Shown: piece by piece, positions 31,245-39,831 of the stretch
How positions within the stretch are numbered: the stretch's first letter is position 1
How the letters are laid out: every line of letters starts with the position of its first letter
Source of the DNA: Granulicella sp. dw_53
GTDB lineage: Bacteria > Acidobacteriota > Terriglobia > Terriglobales > Acidobacteriaceae
DNA: 64,000 bases
Reading direction: 5' to 3'
Assembly (NCBI RefSeq): GCF_018449545.1
Contig: NZ_JAAVUR010000006.1
Coordinates: forward strand, 297,319 to 361,318
The notes under the pieces: model-generated
Told to the model about the DNA's origin: nothing
The model's input: only the letters and a program-made list of their open reading frames with translations
Database searches by the model: none
Translations under genes and position numbers: made by a program

Positions 31245-32405
31245 CTACTGCGGCTTCGGTTTGTTTTCCAAGGACTCGATCACTAGAGTGGGCACGGTTT
31301 TAATCTGAGGAATGAGAGTAAGCCCCTGTTGCTCAAGCGCCTCTTTAAGAGAGGCGGGCTTCGATGAATCCCATTTGAGAACAAACATAAATTTGCCAGA
31401 GATTGGTCGATCTAGAACGACAGGTTGACCGGCAGCTCGCTCAATCGAGGATCGTATGGTCTCGGCGCTGGCCGCCTTCCACTCCATCGTTCCAGGTGTC
31501 GGCGATCCTCCTTCCTCCAGCCTAGAGTTTGGTACCGATCTAAGATGGCCGGATAGTCCGGACAGTACGAGCACATGCGCCGTTCGTCTTTCGTGAAAGA
31601 CATGGACGCCCGCTGCCGAACTCAAGGCTGCCTGCATCAATGGGCCGAGCGTTTCAGGACGACCATATGGCACCCAGGCTTGGACAGCATAGATCTGATT
31701 AAGGTAAGTGGGGATGTCGATCAAATTGGGAGAGACACCATAGGCATCCGCAAGCAGATCTTTCAATGTGCTGCCTTTGGCATCGATTTGTCCGGAGCTA
31801 ACTATCGAATGCCCGGCCTCGTTTACTCGCCTCACAACGACCCGAGTGCCTGCGTCTGAATCGCTTAGCTTCTCTTCCGTGAGGGAAGTGTGATTGACGA
31901 GACGATTGTCGATCTCAAGCGGCTTGAGAGGAAGTGTCTTCTGCTCAGAGAGTGCGGTGAGTACGGTTGCATTGACAAACTCAGCTCGCGTGATCGCAGC
32001 GACTTTGCCGCTGCTGTCAATTAGAACTGTCGTTGGCAGGCCATTGCCCCCGAAGGCTCTCCACAACGCCCCATCTCGATCGAGCGCTACGGTTCCCTTC
32101 ATTGGATGGCGCGCGAGAAAAGGTTTGATCTTCTCCAACGGTTCGGCGCTGAGCCAAAGGAAATCGATATTGCGAGTTCGGAACTGTTCGGCGAGCGAGT
32201 TCAACCGTGGCATGCTTTCGATACAAGGACCACACCACGTCGCCCAGAACTCAATCAGCACTGCATGGCCGGGCTTTGGAAGTTGATGCTCTCCTTGCAC
32301 GACCCTATGGAGCGACAAGGTGGGAGCTGTTTCTCCCACCCTCGTTTGCGAGTGGAGAGTGGTTACCACGGTTGTCCAAACCAGGATCGTAGATAAACGC
32401 CGCAT
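31245..32405 (-). CDS. TlpA-like thioredoxin domain fused to DUF3738 (TIGR03435)
   Basis: The 386-residue protein has an N-terminal signal peptide and a TlpA/ResA thioredoxin fold with WATWCGPCIESMP (Cys58, Cys61) and the cis-Pro segment GNGLPTTVLID. From about residue 190 comes a DUF3738 domain (GSTLKDLLADAYGVSPNLIDIP, split; LDRPISGKFMFVLKWD; ALEQQGLTLIPQ). DUF3738 is expanded in soil Acidobacteriota and Solibacter relatives but has no known function. The fusion suggests a periplasmic disulfide reductase or sensor whose partner binds DUF3738. No electron donor such as CcdA lies nearby. Confidence 0.85.
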   Translation of the reverse strand: MRRLSTILVWTTVVTTLHSQTRVGETAPTLSLHRVVQGEHQLPKPGHAVLIEFWATWCGPCIESMPRLNSLAEQFRTRNIDFLWLSAEPLEKIKPFLARHPMKGTVALDRDGALWRAFGGNGLPTTVLIDSSGKVAAITRAEFVNATVLTALSEQKTLPLKPLEIDNRLVNHTSLTEEKLSDSDAGTRVVVRRVNEAGHSIVSSGQIDAKGSTLKDLLADAYGVSPNLIDIPTYLNQIYAVQAWVPYGRPETLGPLMQAALSSAAGVHVFHERRTAHVLVLSGLSGHLRSVPNSRLEEGGSPTPGTMEWKAASAETIRSSIERAAGQPVVLDRPISGKFMFVLKWDSSKPASLKEALEQQGLTLIPQIKTVPTLVIESLENKPKPQ

Positions 32406-32492
32406 GTGTCGTGCCCTAAAATTTCCGTAACGGAAGTCTATAGGAGATAAGACTGAGTCTCTCGGTCTTTGATTGAGCTTCTGGTCTCTTTT

Positions 32493-34397
32493 TCAACCTT
32501 CTAGCAGTGTGAAGGGGAGTTCTTTTTCTTCGAAGGTGGAGAGGTCGAGTGCGAACCATTGTGCGTTTGGGTCTGCGTCTTTGGGTGGGGTGATGGGGGT
32601 GAAGCCGAGGCGGATGTAGAGGTCTCGCACTGGAAGGTTTTTGGGGGTGGGGATTAGTTCGCCGAGGATGCGGGTGAGGCCGCGTTGGCGGGCTGCTTGT
32701 ACGAGCAGGGCGAGGGTTGCCTCTTCTACGCGGCGGGCGAGGACGCGGCAGCTCATGAGCCAGGTGTCGATGACGAGATCGTGCTCTTGTGCGCGTGCGA
32801 TGAGGGCGGCGATAGTGCCGCTGTCTCCGAAGGAGTCGCTTAGTGCGAGTTGCAGGGTGACTATGTCTTCATCTTCTTTGGCTTCTTTGGCGAGGAGGTG
32901 GCGAAGGTCGTCGGCGCGGCGGCGGCGGGTGGTTACGTTGAACTGGTTTGTCTTTCCGATGAGCTGGGCGATGCGCGTGAGGTTCGCTTCGTCGAAGGGG
33001 CGATGGCGCAGTTGCATGCGAAGTGATTGCAGATAGCTGTCGAGATCGGTTGCGGAGGAGAGTTGGCTGGTGCGTGCGGCGTTTGCTTGATACTGCGCGG
33101 CGCGGGCTACGTCCTCTGGGGTGAGCGCGAGCGCTTCGAAGTAGCCTGCGCGGGCGATGGTAGAGGCGAAGAGCGCGGGGTCTTCGGGTAACTCGGGAAC
33201 GGCGGCTTCGGGAGCTTCGCGGCGAACGAGGTTGCGTTCGAAGGGGTTGTCGTCGGCGAAGACGAGGGCGTCGAGACCGATGTTTAGTTGCGCTGCGATG
33301 GCTCGGAGGTTCGCGGGCTTGTCCTGCCAGTTGGCGAAGAAGGCGGCGAAGTGTTCGCGGCGAAGGAGGGTCCCGGGGTGTTGGGTGAAGGGCAGGAGGG
33401 CGGTGCTTTCTTCGTTCTTGGAGCAGACGGCGAGGAGGATGCCACGGTCGCGCAGACGCAGGCAGTAGCCTTGAAAGTCCAAGAAGGCTTCGCCGGCGGC
33501 GTGGCCGAGGCCGAGATGGATTCCTTCGAGACCATCGTCGCCGATCACTCCTCCCCAGAGGGTGTTGTCGAGATCGAGCACGAGGCATTTGCGTGTGAGG
33601 CCGAGATGAGCGGCGAGTAGAGGGGCGAGGGCTTCGCTGTAGAGGGGCGCGGCGGTGGGATGCACCTCCTGCTTGGCGCGGAGCCAGAGGGCGGGGTCGT
33701 GCCACAGGGATAGGCCGTCGTGCGCGGCGGGAGTTGTGATGTCGAGGAGATGGACGCGGGCTTCGTCGGCTGCGAGTGGGATGGCTTGGTTGAAGTGGGT
33801 GAGGACGCTCTGCGGTGAGCTGGGCAGGCGGTGTTCGTTTGAGCCGAGCATCGGCGGGAAGAGAGGAAGCGCGGTCTGCTGGAGGAGGGTGGCCGCGGTG
33901 TTCTGCCGGGCGAGCTGCCAGGCTTGACGGGTGCGGTCGATGGGGTCTGTTCCGGCGGCGGCGACTTCGACCAGATGATGCGCATCGAGAGCGAAGAGGA
34001 TGAGCTGCGGATGGAAGGCGTGGAGGGGGGATGTGCGGTCCGCGAGCTCCTGCATGTATTGGCCGTAGCCGCCTTCGTAGACCTCCAGCAATATGCCGCG
34101 GCGGAGAGCGGAGATGCGCAGCGACGGTAGAAGGTGATGCGTTGTTGAGGAGGCAAGAATGGCGAGGCGCAGAGGGGAGAGGTGCGCGGGTGCGTCGATG
34201 TCTGACTGCAGGAGGCGCGTGAGTTCGCGATCCAGTTTGGAGGTCGCGATGAAGTCGAGCTGGAAGTTGGAGAGCGCGAGGAGGGTGGACCACGGATCAG
34301 CGGAGGTGCGGAGATCGAGGAGCTGCTGCTTCCAGTTGCCGGGTGCGGCTGGGAGCCAGGTTAGACGTTGGCTCGGATTGGAGATGGGAAGAGACAC
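32493..34397 (-). CDS. HAD-IIIC/FkbH-like protein
   Basis: The 634-residue protein has an N-terminal SGNH-like region (about 75-265), a HAD phosphatase core with CLVLDLDNTLWGGVIGDDG (Asp275 nucleophile, Asp277 acid), AVCSKNEE and VFADDNPFER, and a C-terminal GNAT-like domain (RIAQLIGKTNQFNVTTRR; LMSCRVLARRVEEA). This is the FkbH architecture that loads the glyceryl group of 1,3-bisphosphoglycerate onto an acyl carrier protein. No ACP, ketosynthase or acyltransferase gene is nearby, so the product is unclear. It lies 12 bp after the VOC gene and is surely co-transcribed. Confidence 0.88.
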   Translation of the reverse strand: MSLPISNPSQRLTWLPAAPGNWKQQLLDLRTSADPWSTLLALSNFQLDFIATSKLDRELTRLLQSDIDAPAHLSPLRLAILASSTTHHLLPSLRISALRRGILLEVYEGGYGQYMQELADRTSPLHAFHPQLILFALDAHHLVEVAAAGTDPIDRTRQAWQLARQNTAATLLQQTALPLFPPMLGSNEHRLPSSPQSVLTHFNQAIPLAADEARVHLLDITTPAAHDGLSLWHDPALWLRAKQEVHPTAAPLYSEALAPLLAAHLGLTRKCLVLDLDNTLWGGVIGDDGLEGIHLGLGHAAGEAFLDFQGYCLRLRDRGILLAVCSKNEESTALLPFTQHPGTLLRREHFAAFFANWQDKPANLRAIAAQLNIGLDALVFADDNPFERNLVRREAPEAAVPELPEDPALFASTIARAGYFEALALTPEDVARAAQYQANAARTSQLSSATDLDSYLQSLRMQLRHRPFDEANLTRIAQLIGKTNQFNVTTRRRRADDLRHLLAKEAKEDEDIVTLQLALSDSFGDSGTIAALIARAQEHDLVIDTWLMSCRVLARRVEEATLALLVQAARQRGLTRILGELIPTPKNLPVRDLYIRLGFTPITPPKDADPNAQWFALDLSTFEEKELPFTLLEG

Positions 34398-34409
34398 GCG
34401 GCCGGAAGG

Positions 34410-34859
34410 TTACTCCTGAAAGAGATGACGATGCCCGGGGGCCTCGATCAACTCGATGATAAAGCGAAGGGGGGAGAGGAAGAACTGCACGTTGCGTCGA
34501 CCGTAGGCCTGGGCCGGTGCGGGGTCTCCGGTGGGGAAGCATCCCTGGGCGCGCAGATGTTCGGCGGCGGCGGCGAGATCGTCTACGCGGTAGGCGATGT
34601 GGTTGAGGATGGTGCGGCCCTGTGCGAGGGTGCGGGCGATGGGACTTGCTTCGCCGAGGGGCGCTATGAGTTCAAAGCAGGGTGTGCCGTTTTCTCCAAG
34701 TCCAAACTGGACGGAGACGCCCAGGCCTGCGTCGTGGGTGATGTGTGTCCAACGATCCATCTGCAGCGTGGTGGTTAGATGGGCTCGCGCTGCGTCTATG
34801 TCTGCAACGACGAGGCCGATGTGGTCGAAGAGAAGCGTAGGTGAGGTGGGCGCGGACAT
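34410..34859 (-). CDS. VOC-superfamily (glyoxalase/methylmalonyl-CoA-epimerase-like) protein
   Basis: From ATG 34859 the product is 149 residues. The open frame runs back to 35201, but its extra 114 codons are low-complexity. The two beta-alpha-beta-beta-beta modules start LLFDHIGLVVADIDAARAHL and ILNHIAYRVDDLAAAAEHL, with metal-ligand candidates His in FDHIG and NHIAY and Glu in CFELIAPLG and FIIELIE. The order and spacing match methylmalonyl-CoA epimerase-like members. It precedes the FkbH gene by 12 bp. Pairs of these two families occur in O-antigen and polyketide loci, so a joint role on an acyl-thioester is an inference. Confidence 0.82.
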   Translation of the reverse strand: MSAPTSPTLLFDHIGLVVADIDAARAHLTTTLQMDRWTHITHDAGLGVSVQFGLGENGTPCFELIAPLGEASPIARTLAQGRTILNHIAYRVDDLAAAAEHLRAQGCFPTGDPAPAQAYGRRNVQFFLSPLRFIIELIEAPGHRHLFQE

Positions 34860-35212
34860 GGTGTTTGGGCGAGGGTGAAGAAACTGCTCGACTCTATGAG
34901 TGTAGCTTCGGGATCTTTGTGGCGTCGTGGGGGATATCTTCGTAAGTTCATGGGCGCGATGTTGCGTTTGCAACATTAAGTAGGCAAACTGGGAGCGCAC
35001 TTTGTAAATATTCAATTTTGTAAGCAGGTAAGGTCGTCGAATTGGCTGTGTTGTGGGCCGATTTAAGGCTTGGGTTGCGCGAGGCTTTGCGCCCGCGGGT
35101 TTGTGTGCGGCTCTTCTCGGTGTGGGAGGGTGCTTCAGGTCTGTCGTGGTGTTGGGCTGAGCGAAGTTTGTAGAAAGGTCAGAGTAGCGTCGCGCCCTCA
35201 CAGAGCAACTTT
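34860..35212. other. divergent promoter region between VOC gene and giant surface protein
   Basis: This 353-bp region contains a 7-bp palindrome (34959-34976) and a short AT-rich tract around 35000-35025 that could hold promoters for both directions. I recognise no RNA gene or riboswitch in it. Confidence 0.4.
34959..34976. repeat. palindrome ATGTTGC-GTTT-GCAACAT
   Basis: A perfect 7-bp inverted repeat with a 4-base spacer, about 100 bp upstream of the VOC start and 240 bp upstream of the plus-strand giant gene. It has the size of a regulator-binding site; there is no T run. Confidence 0.5.
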
Positions 35213-38200
35213 ATGGGTCTGACTGGTCTTCGAGTTCGCGGGATGAGCCTCGCCTTGCGCGGGGTGATGGTGTTGGGTGTGGCTGTGGTTGCGGCGATGG
35301 GGGCTGCGGCGCAGGTGGAGGATCTTTCTTCGGCCTCTTCTTCTCTGGTTTCTTTGACTGCGGATGGGGGTCGCTCTGTTTCCGAGGTTAGGGCGCGGCG
35401 GTTTTTGGGTGGGAGGGGTGTGGTTCGGGGGCAGGCTGAGGTGGGCGGGGGAGTTGGATCTACGTCTGGTTCTTCTTCTGGTGGATCGGCTGCGTTGGCG
35501 ATGGGAGTTGCACGGCGGCAGCATGCGGAGATGGTGGCGGCGAGGCAGAGTTTGGGGCTGGTGGATTCGCCCTTGAGCGCGGCGTGGCAGGCGGTGGGGC
35601 CAGCGTCGGTGGGGTCGTTGGCGTACGGGCTGGTGAGCGGAAGGGTGACGGCGGTGGCACTCGATCCGGCGGATGCTACGGGCAATACGGTGTATGTGGG
35701 GAGTACAGGCGGCGGGGTGTGGAAGTCGGTCAATGCGGCGGGTGCGGCTGGAGCAGTGAGCTTTGTTCCGATTACGGATACGCTGCCGGCGTTTGGCGCG
35801 AACGCGGGATCCGGGGCGATTCCCTCGCTGAGCATTGGGGCGTTGAGTGTGCAGGACGGCGTGGTGCTGGCGGGGACGGGGGATGCGAACGATGCGACGG
35901 ACTCGTACTACGGGGGCGGGATTCTGCGGTCGGCGGATGGAGGGCAGACGTGGACGCTGATCGATGGCTCGCGGGATGGGACGGGAGGGAACCACACGTT
36001 TGTGGGGCTGGGGTTTGCGGGTTTTGCATGGAGTAGCGAGACGCAGGGGCTGGCGGTGGCGGCGGTGTCGCAGGCGGCGGAGGGGACGCTGGTGAATGCA
36101 GGGGTGGCGTCGAGCCAGGTGACGGGGTTGTACTACTCGACGGATGCGGGTGTGACGTGGCAGATGGCGACGGTGATGGATGGGAGCCAGGTGATTCAAG
36201 GGCCGCTCTTCACGAACACGCGGGGAGGAATTGCGGCGACGGCGGTGGTGTGGAATCCGGTGCGAAAGAGGTTCTTTGGGGCGCTGCGGTATCACGGGTA
36301 CTACGAGTCGGCGGATGGGGTGAACTGGACGCGGCTGGCGGCGCAGCCGGGGAGTGGGTTGGCGGGCGCGGCTTGTCTTTCGGGGAATACGAGTTGTCCG
36401 ATGTTTCGTGGGGCGCTGGCGGTAGAGCCGGTGGGTGGGGATACGTTCGCTCTGACGGTCGATCGGAGCAACCTGGATCAGGGGCTTTGGCAGGATGTCT
36501 GTGCGAAGGGTGGAGGGGGCTGTGCCGGGGCAGTGGCCTTTGGAACGAGGCTGGGGGGTGCTGCGCTGGAGGTGGGGAACGGTAGTGCGGAGATCCTACA
36601 GGGGGACTATAACCTCTCGCTGGCGGCGGTGAGTGTGGCGGCTACGGGTGGAGGTGTGGCCAATACGGAGCTGTATGTGGGGACGGAGGATTTGTATCGG
36701 TGCTCGCTGGCTGCGGGGTGCGTGTTGCGGAATACGACCAATGCGACCGACGCGGTGGCCCGGTGTGCGGGGCTGGGGAAGGTGGCTCCGGCGCAGCATG
36801 CGATTGCGGTTCTTGCCGCGGCTGGATCGCCGGTGGTGTTTTTGGGGAACGATGGAGGGCTTTGGCGGTCGCCGGATGGGGTGAATGTGCAGGGGACGGA
36901 TTGTTCGGCGGACGATGCGGCGCACTTTGAGAATCTGAATGGAGGGCTGGGATCGCTGGCGGAGGTGGTGAGCTTCGCGCAGCATCCGACTGATCCTGGG
37001 CAGTTGCTGGTGGGGTTGGGGGTGAATGGGATGGCGGGGACGGGGAGTGCAGGCTCGAGCGCGTGGCCGCAGTTGAGCGCGGGCGAGGGCGGGGTGGTGG
37101 CGATCGATCCTGCGAACCCGATGCTGTGGTATGGGTCTACCGGGGCGGGGGTGAGTGTAAAGGCGTGCGTGAGTGGGTCGGCTTGTACGGCTGCGGATTT
37201 TACGGGGGCAGCGACGATTGGAGTGGCGCAGGTGGGTGGGGATGCTTCGCTGATCGATGCGCCGTGGATGCTGGATCCGCTGGCTCCGGAGAAGATGCTG
37301 GTGGGGACCTGCAGGGTGTGGCGCGGGCCGGCTGCGGATGGCGGGACGTGGTCTTCAGGGAGTGCGATTAGTCCGAAGCTGGCAGGCGCGACGGGGTCTG
37401 CGTGTATGGGGAGCGATGCGATGGTGCGGTCGCTGGGGGCGGGCGGGGTCGCTGATTCTGGGAGCGGTGCGGGTGGTTCGCAGGTGTTGTATGCGGGGAT
37501 GGCGGGGGCGATGGATGGTGGAGGAAGTGCCGGGGGGCATTTGTATTCGACGGCCACGGGCGGGGTGGCGGATGCGATGACGGCCTGGACGGATCTGGCG
37601 CGGTCGCCGGTGTTGAATGATGCGGGAAGCCCGTTCAATCCGGGTGGGTTCGATGTGTCGTCGGTGGTGGTGGACTCGCATGATGCCACGGGGAAGACAG
37701 TGTATGCGACGGTGATGGGATTCTCGGGGAATGGGAAGAAGGCTCCGCATCTGTATCAGTCGACGGACGGTGGGGCGCATTGGGTGAATATCAGCAGCAA
37801 TCTGCCGAATGCTCCGGCGAGTAGCGTGGTGGTGGATCCGAACGATGCGAACACTTTGTATGTGGCGTTGGATACGGGCGTTTACGTAACGACGCAGGTT
37901 GCAAGTTGCTCGACGACGAACTGCTGGAGTGTGTTTGGCGTGGGGTTGCCGAACTCTCCGGTGACGCAGCTTGCGGTCGCGGTGAATATGCCGATCGGAG
38001 GTGGGACGGGTGAGTTGAGGGCGGGTACCTATGGACGAGGGATCTGGCAGATTCCGCTGGTGACGGCTATTTTGGCGCAGACGACGATGAGCGTTGCCCC
38101 CAGCTCGTTGAGCTTTCCGGCGCAGGGTGTGGGGACGGCGAGTGCGGCGCAGACTGTGACGGTTACAAATACGGGCAGTGCGGCGTTGCAGGTGAGCCGG

Positions 38201-39829
38201 GTGGCGGTGACGACGAACGGACTGGGTGCGAGTGACTTCCATGCGACGGATACTTGTGTTGGAGCTTCGGTGGCTGTGGGCGGGACTTGCGCGGTGCAGG
38301 TGAGTTTTCAACCTGGTGCGACCGGGGCTCGGAGCGGCGTGCTGACGGTGTATGGGAACGTTGCGGGTGGGCAGGCTACGGTGTCGCTTGCGGGGGAGGG
38401 GACGGCTGCCGGGGCGATCGTGCTGGATCCGGTGACGCTGAGCTTTGGGGCTACGACGGTGGGTGCTACGAGCGCCGGGCAGGATGTGACGATCTCGAAT
38501 GTGAGTGGTGTGCCGCTGGCGCTAGGCGCGATCTCGGTGAGTGGGGATTTTGTGTTGGCGGCGAATACGTGTGGTTCGTCGCTTGGGATAGAGAGTGGAT
38601 GCACGGTGAGGATTGCGTTTCGTCCGACGGCATCGGGAGTGAGAAGTGGGGTTCTTACGGTGGTCGACGACGTTGGTACGCAGACGGCGGCGTTGAGCGG
38701 GACGGGGACCTCTCCGGCGACGGATGGGTTGAGCCCCTTGAGTTTGAACTTTGCGGCGCAGACGTTGAATACGACGAGTGCGGCGCAGCAGGTAACGCTG
38801 ACCAATGTGGGCGATGTAGCGCTGACGCTGATTGGGGTTGAGACGGGCGGGGACTTTACCGCCGTGAATGGATGCGGAAACTCGTTGAATGCGCACTCTT
38901 CGTGCGCGATTGTGGTGCGGTTCGTTCCGAAGGATGTAGGAGCGAGGAGCGGAGTGCTAACGGTGTCGGACCAGTTCCGGAGCCAGACGGTGGCTTTGAG
39001 TGGGGTGGGGGTTGCGCCTGCGGGGGTCTCGCTTGCTCCCTTTGGGACGATGGTGTTTGGGGCTGCGGGGGTGGGGACGCGGTCGGTTGCGCAGAGCGTT
39101 ACGCTGACGAACAACAGCCAGGCTGAGCTGAGGATTGCGAAGATCGAGGTGACGGGGGATTTTGTTGTAGCCGATGGCGGTGCTCCGTGTGGAAGTACGG
39201 TGGTGGTGGGCGCGGCGTGTAGTTTGCAGGTTAGCTTTGCTCCGACTGTTGGAGGGCTTCGAATTGGTACTCTTACGGTTACAGATGATGCTTCGAGTTC
39301 GCCGCAGACGTTGGCGCTGCGTGGTTCGGGCGTGGATTTTTCTCTGGCGGCGAATGGGAGCACCAGTGTGACGGCGGCGAGTGGGAAGAACGCTGTGTTT
39401 CCGCTGCTGCTTAGCTCGGCTGCCGATGTCGTGGGTACGGCGAACTTCAAATGCACGGGGATACCGGCGAATGCGACGTGTGTTGCCTCTCCGGCGAGTG
39501 TGCCGCTGGGAGGCGTGACGACTGTTTCGGTGACGGTGAATACGGGCGTGGCAGCGACTACGGGTAGTTTGGGATTGGGGCGAAGGCCGTGGGTGTGGCT
39601 GGTCTGGTTGATGCCGGTGGGGTTGGTGTTGCGACGGGGGAGGCGACTGGCTGGGTTGGGCTTGCTGTGTCTGCTAGCGGGATGCGGGGCGGGGCGGCAG
39701 ATTCCTACGGATGGGAGTGGAGCGGGTACGAGTGGGCCGGGGACTCCTGGGGGGAGTTATACCGTGGTGGTTTCGGCGGAGTGTGCGGGGTTGACGCGGA
39801 GTGTGAATCTTACGTTGGTGGTGCAGTAG
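35213..39829 (+). CDS. giant secreted beta-propeller protein with choice-of-anchor-D repeats
   Basis: The 1538-residue protein has a signal peptide ending near AAMGAAAQ (a start at Met11 is equally possible). Residues about 115-950 form BNR/sialidase-like propeller blades with the motif S-x-D-x-G-x-T-W: LRSADGGQTWTLI, YYSTDAGVTWQMA, LYQSTDGGAHWVNIS, ending AGTYGRGIWQIPL. Four choice-of-anchor-D (HYDIN-like) repeats of about 100 residues follow, each starting like LSFPAQGVGTASAAQTVTV. A final Ig-like domain is split by a hydrophobic hairpin (about 1457-1492) with the basic turn RRGRR and an LLAGC box. There is no catalytic signature. A role at the cell surface, in binding or as structure, is inferred. 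Confidence 0.85.
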   Translation: MGLTGLRVRGMSLALRGVMVLGVAVVAAMGAAAQVEDLSSASSSLVSLTADGGRSVSEVRARRFLGGRGVVRGQAEVGGGVGSTSGSSSGGSAALAMGVARRQHAEMVAARQSLGLVDSPLSAAWQAVGPASVGSLAYGLVSGRVTAVALDPADATGNTVYVGSTGGGVWKSVNAAGAAGAVSFVPITDTLPAFGANAGSGAIPSLSIGALSVQDGVVLAGTGDANDATDSYYGGGILRSADGGQTWTLIDGSRDGTGGNHTFVGLGFAGFAWSSETQGLAVAAVSQAAEGTLVNAGVASSQVTGLYYSTDAGVTWQMATVMDGSQVIQGPLFTNTRGGIAATAVVWNPVRKRFFGALRYHGYYESADGVNWTRLAAQPGSGLAGAACLSGNTSCPMFRGALAVEPVGGDTFALTVDRSNLDQGLWQDVCAKGGGGCAGAVAFGTRLGGAALEVGNGSAEILQGDYNLSLAAVSVAATGGGVANTELYVGTEDLYRCSLAAGCVLRNTTNATDAVARCAGLGKVAPAQHAIAVLAAAGSPVVFLGNDGGLWRSPDGVNVQGTDCSADDAAHFENLNGGLGSLAEVVSFAQHPTDPGQLLVGLGVNGMAGTGSAGSSAWPQLSAGEGGVVAIDPANPMLWYGSTGAGVSVKACVSGSACTAADFTGAATIGVAQVGGDASLIDAPWMLDPLAPEKMLVGTCRVWRGPAADGGTWSSGSAISPKLAGATGSACMGSDAMVRSLGAGGVADSGSGAGGSQVLYAGMAGAMDGGGSAGGHLYSTATGGVADAMTAWTDLARSPVLNDAGSPFNPGGFDVSSVVVDSHDATGKTVYATVMGFSGNGKKAPHLYQSTDGGAHWVNISSNLPNAPASSVVVDPNDANTLYVALDTGVYVTTQVASCSTTNCWSVFGVGLPNSPVTQLAVAVNMPIGGGTGELRAGTYGRGIWQIPLVTAILAQTTMSVAPSSLSFPAQGVGTASAAQTVTVTNTGSAALQVSRVAVTTNGLGASDFHATDTCVGASVAVGGTCAVQVSFQPGATGARSGVLTVYGNVAGGQATVSLAGEGTAAGAIVLDPVTLSFGATTVGATSAGQDVTISNVSGVPLALGAISVSGDFVLAANTCGSSLGIESGCTVRIAFRPTASGVRSGVLTVVDDVGTQTAALSGTGTSPATDGLSPLSLNFAAQTLNTTSAAQQVTLTNVGDVALTLIGVETGGDFTAVNGCGNSLNAHSSCAIVVRFVPKDVGARSGVLTVSDQFRSQTVALSGVGVAPAGVSLAPFGTMVFGAAGVGTRSVAQSVTLTNNSQAELRIAKIEVTGDFVVADGGAPCGSTVVVGAACSLQVSFAPTVGGLRIGTLTVTDDASSSPQTLALRGSGVDFSLAANGSTSVTAASGKNAVFPLLLSSAADVVGTANFKCTGIPANATCVASPASVPLGGVTTVSVTVNTGVAATTGSLGLGRRPWVWLVWLMPVGLVLRRGRRLAGLGLLCLLAGCGAGRQIPTDGSGAGTSGPGTPGGSYTVVVSAECAGLTRSVNLTLVVQ

Positions 39830-39831
39830 GG

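Noticed and set aside
32869..34293. 474-codon minus-strand frame rich in Arg and Pro
   Set aside because: A different frame of the FkbH gene on the same strand; no domain, and the composition is a frame-shadow signature.
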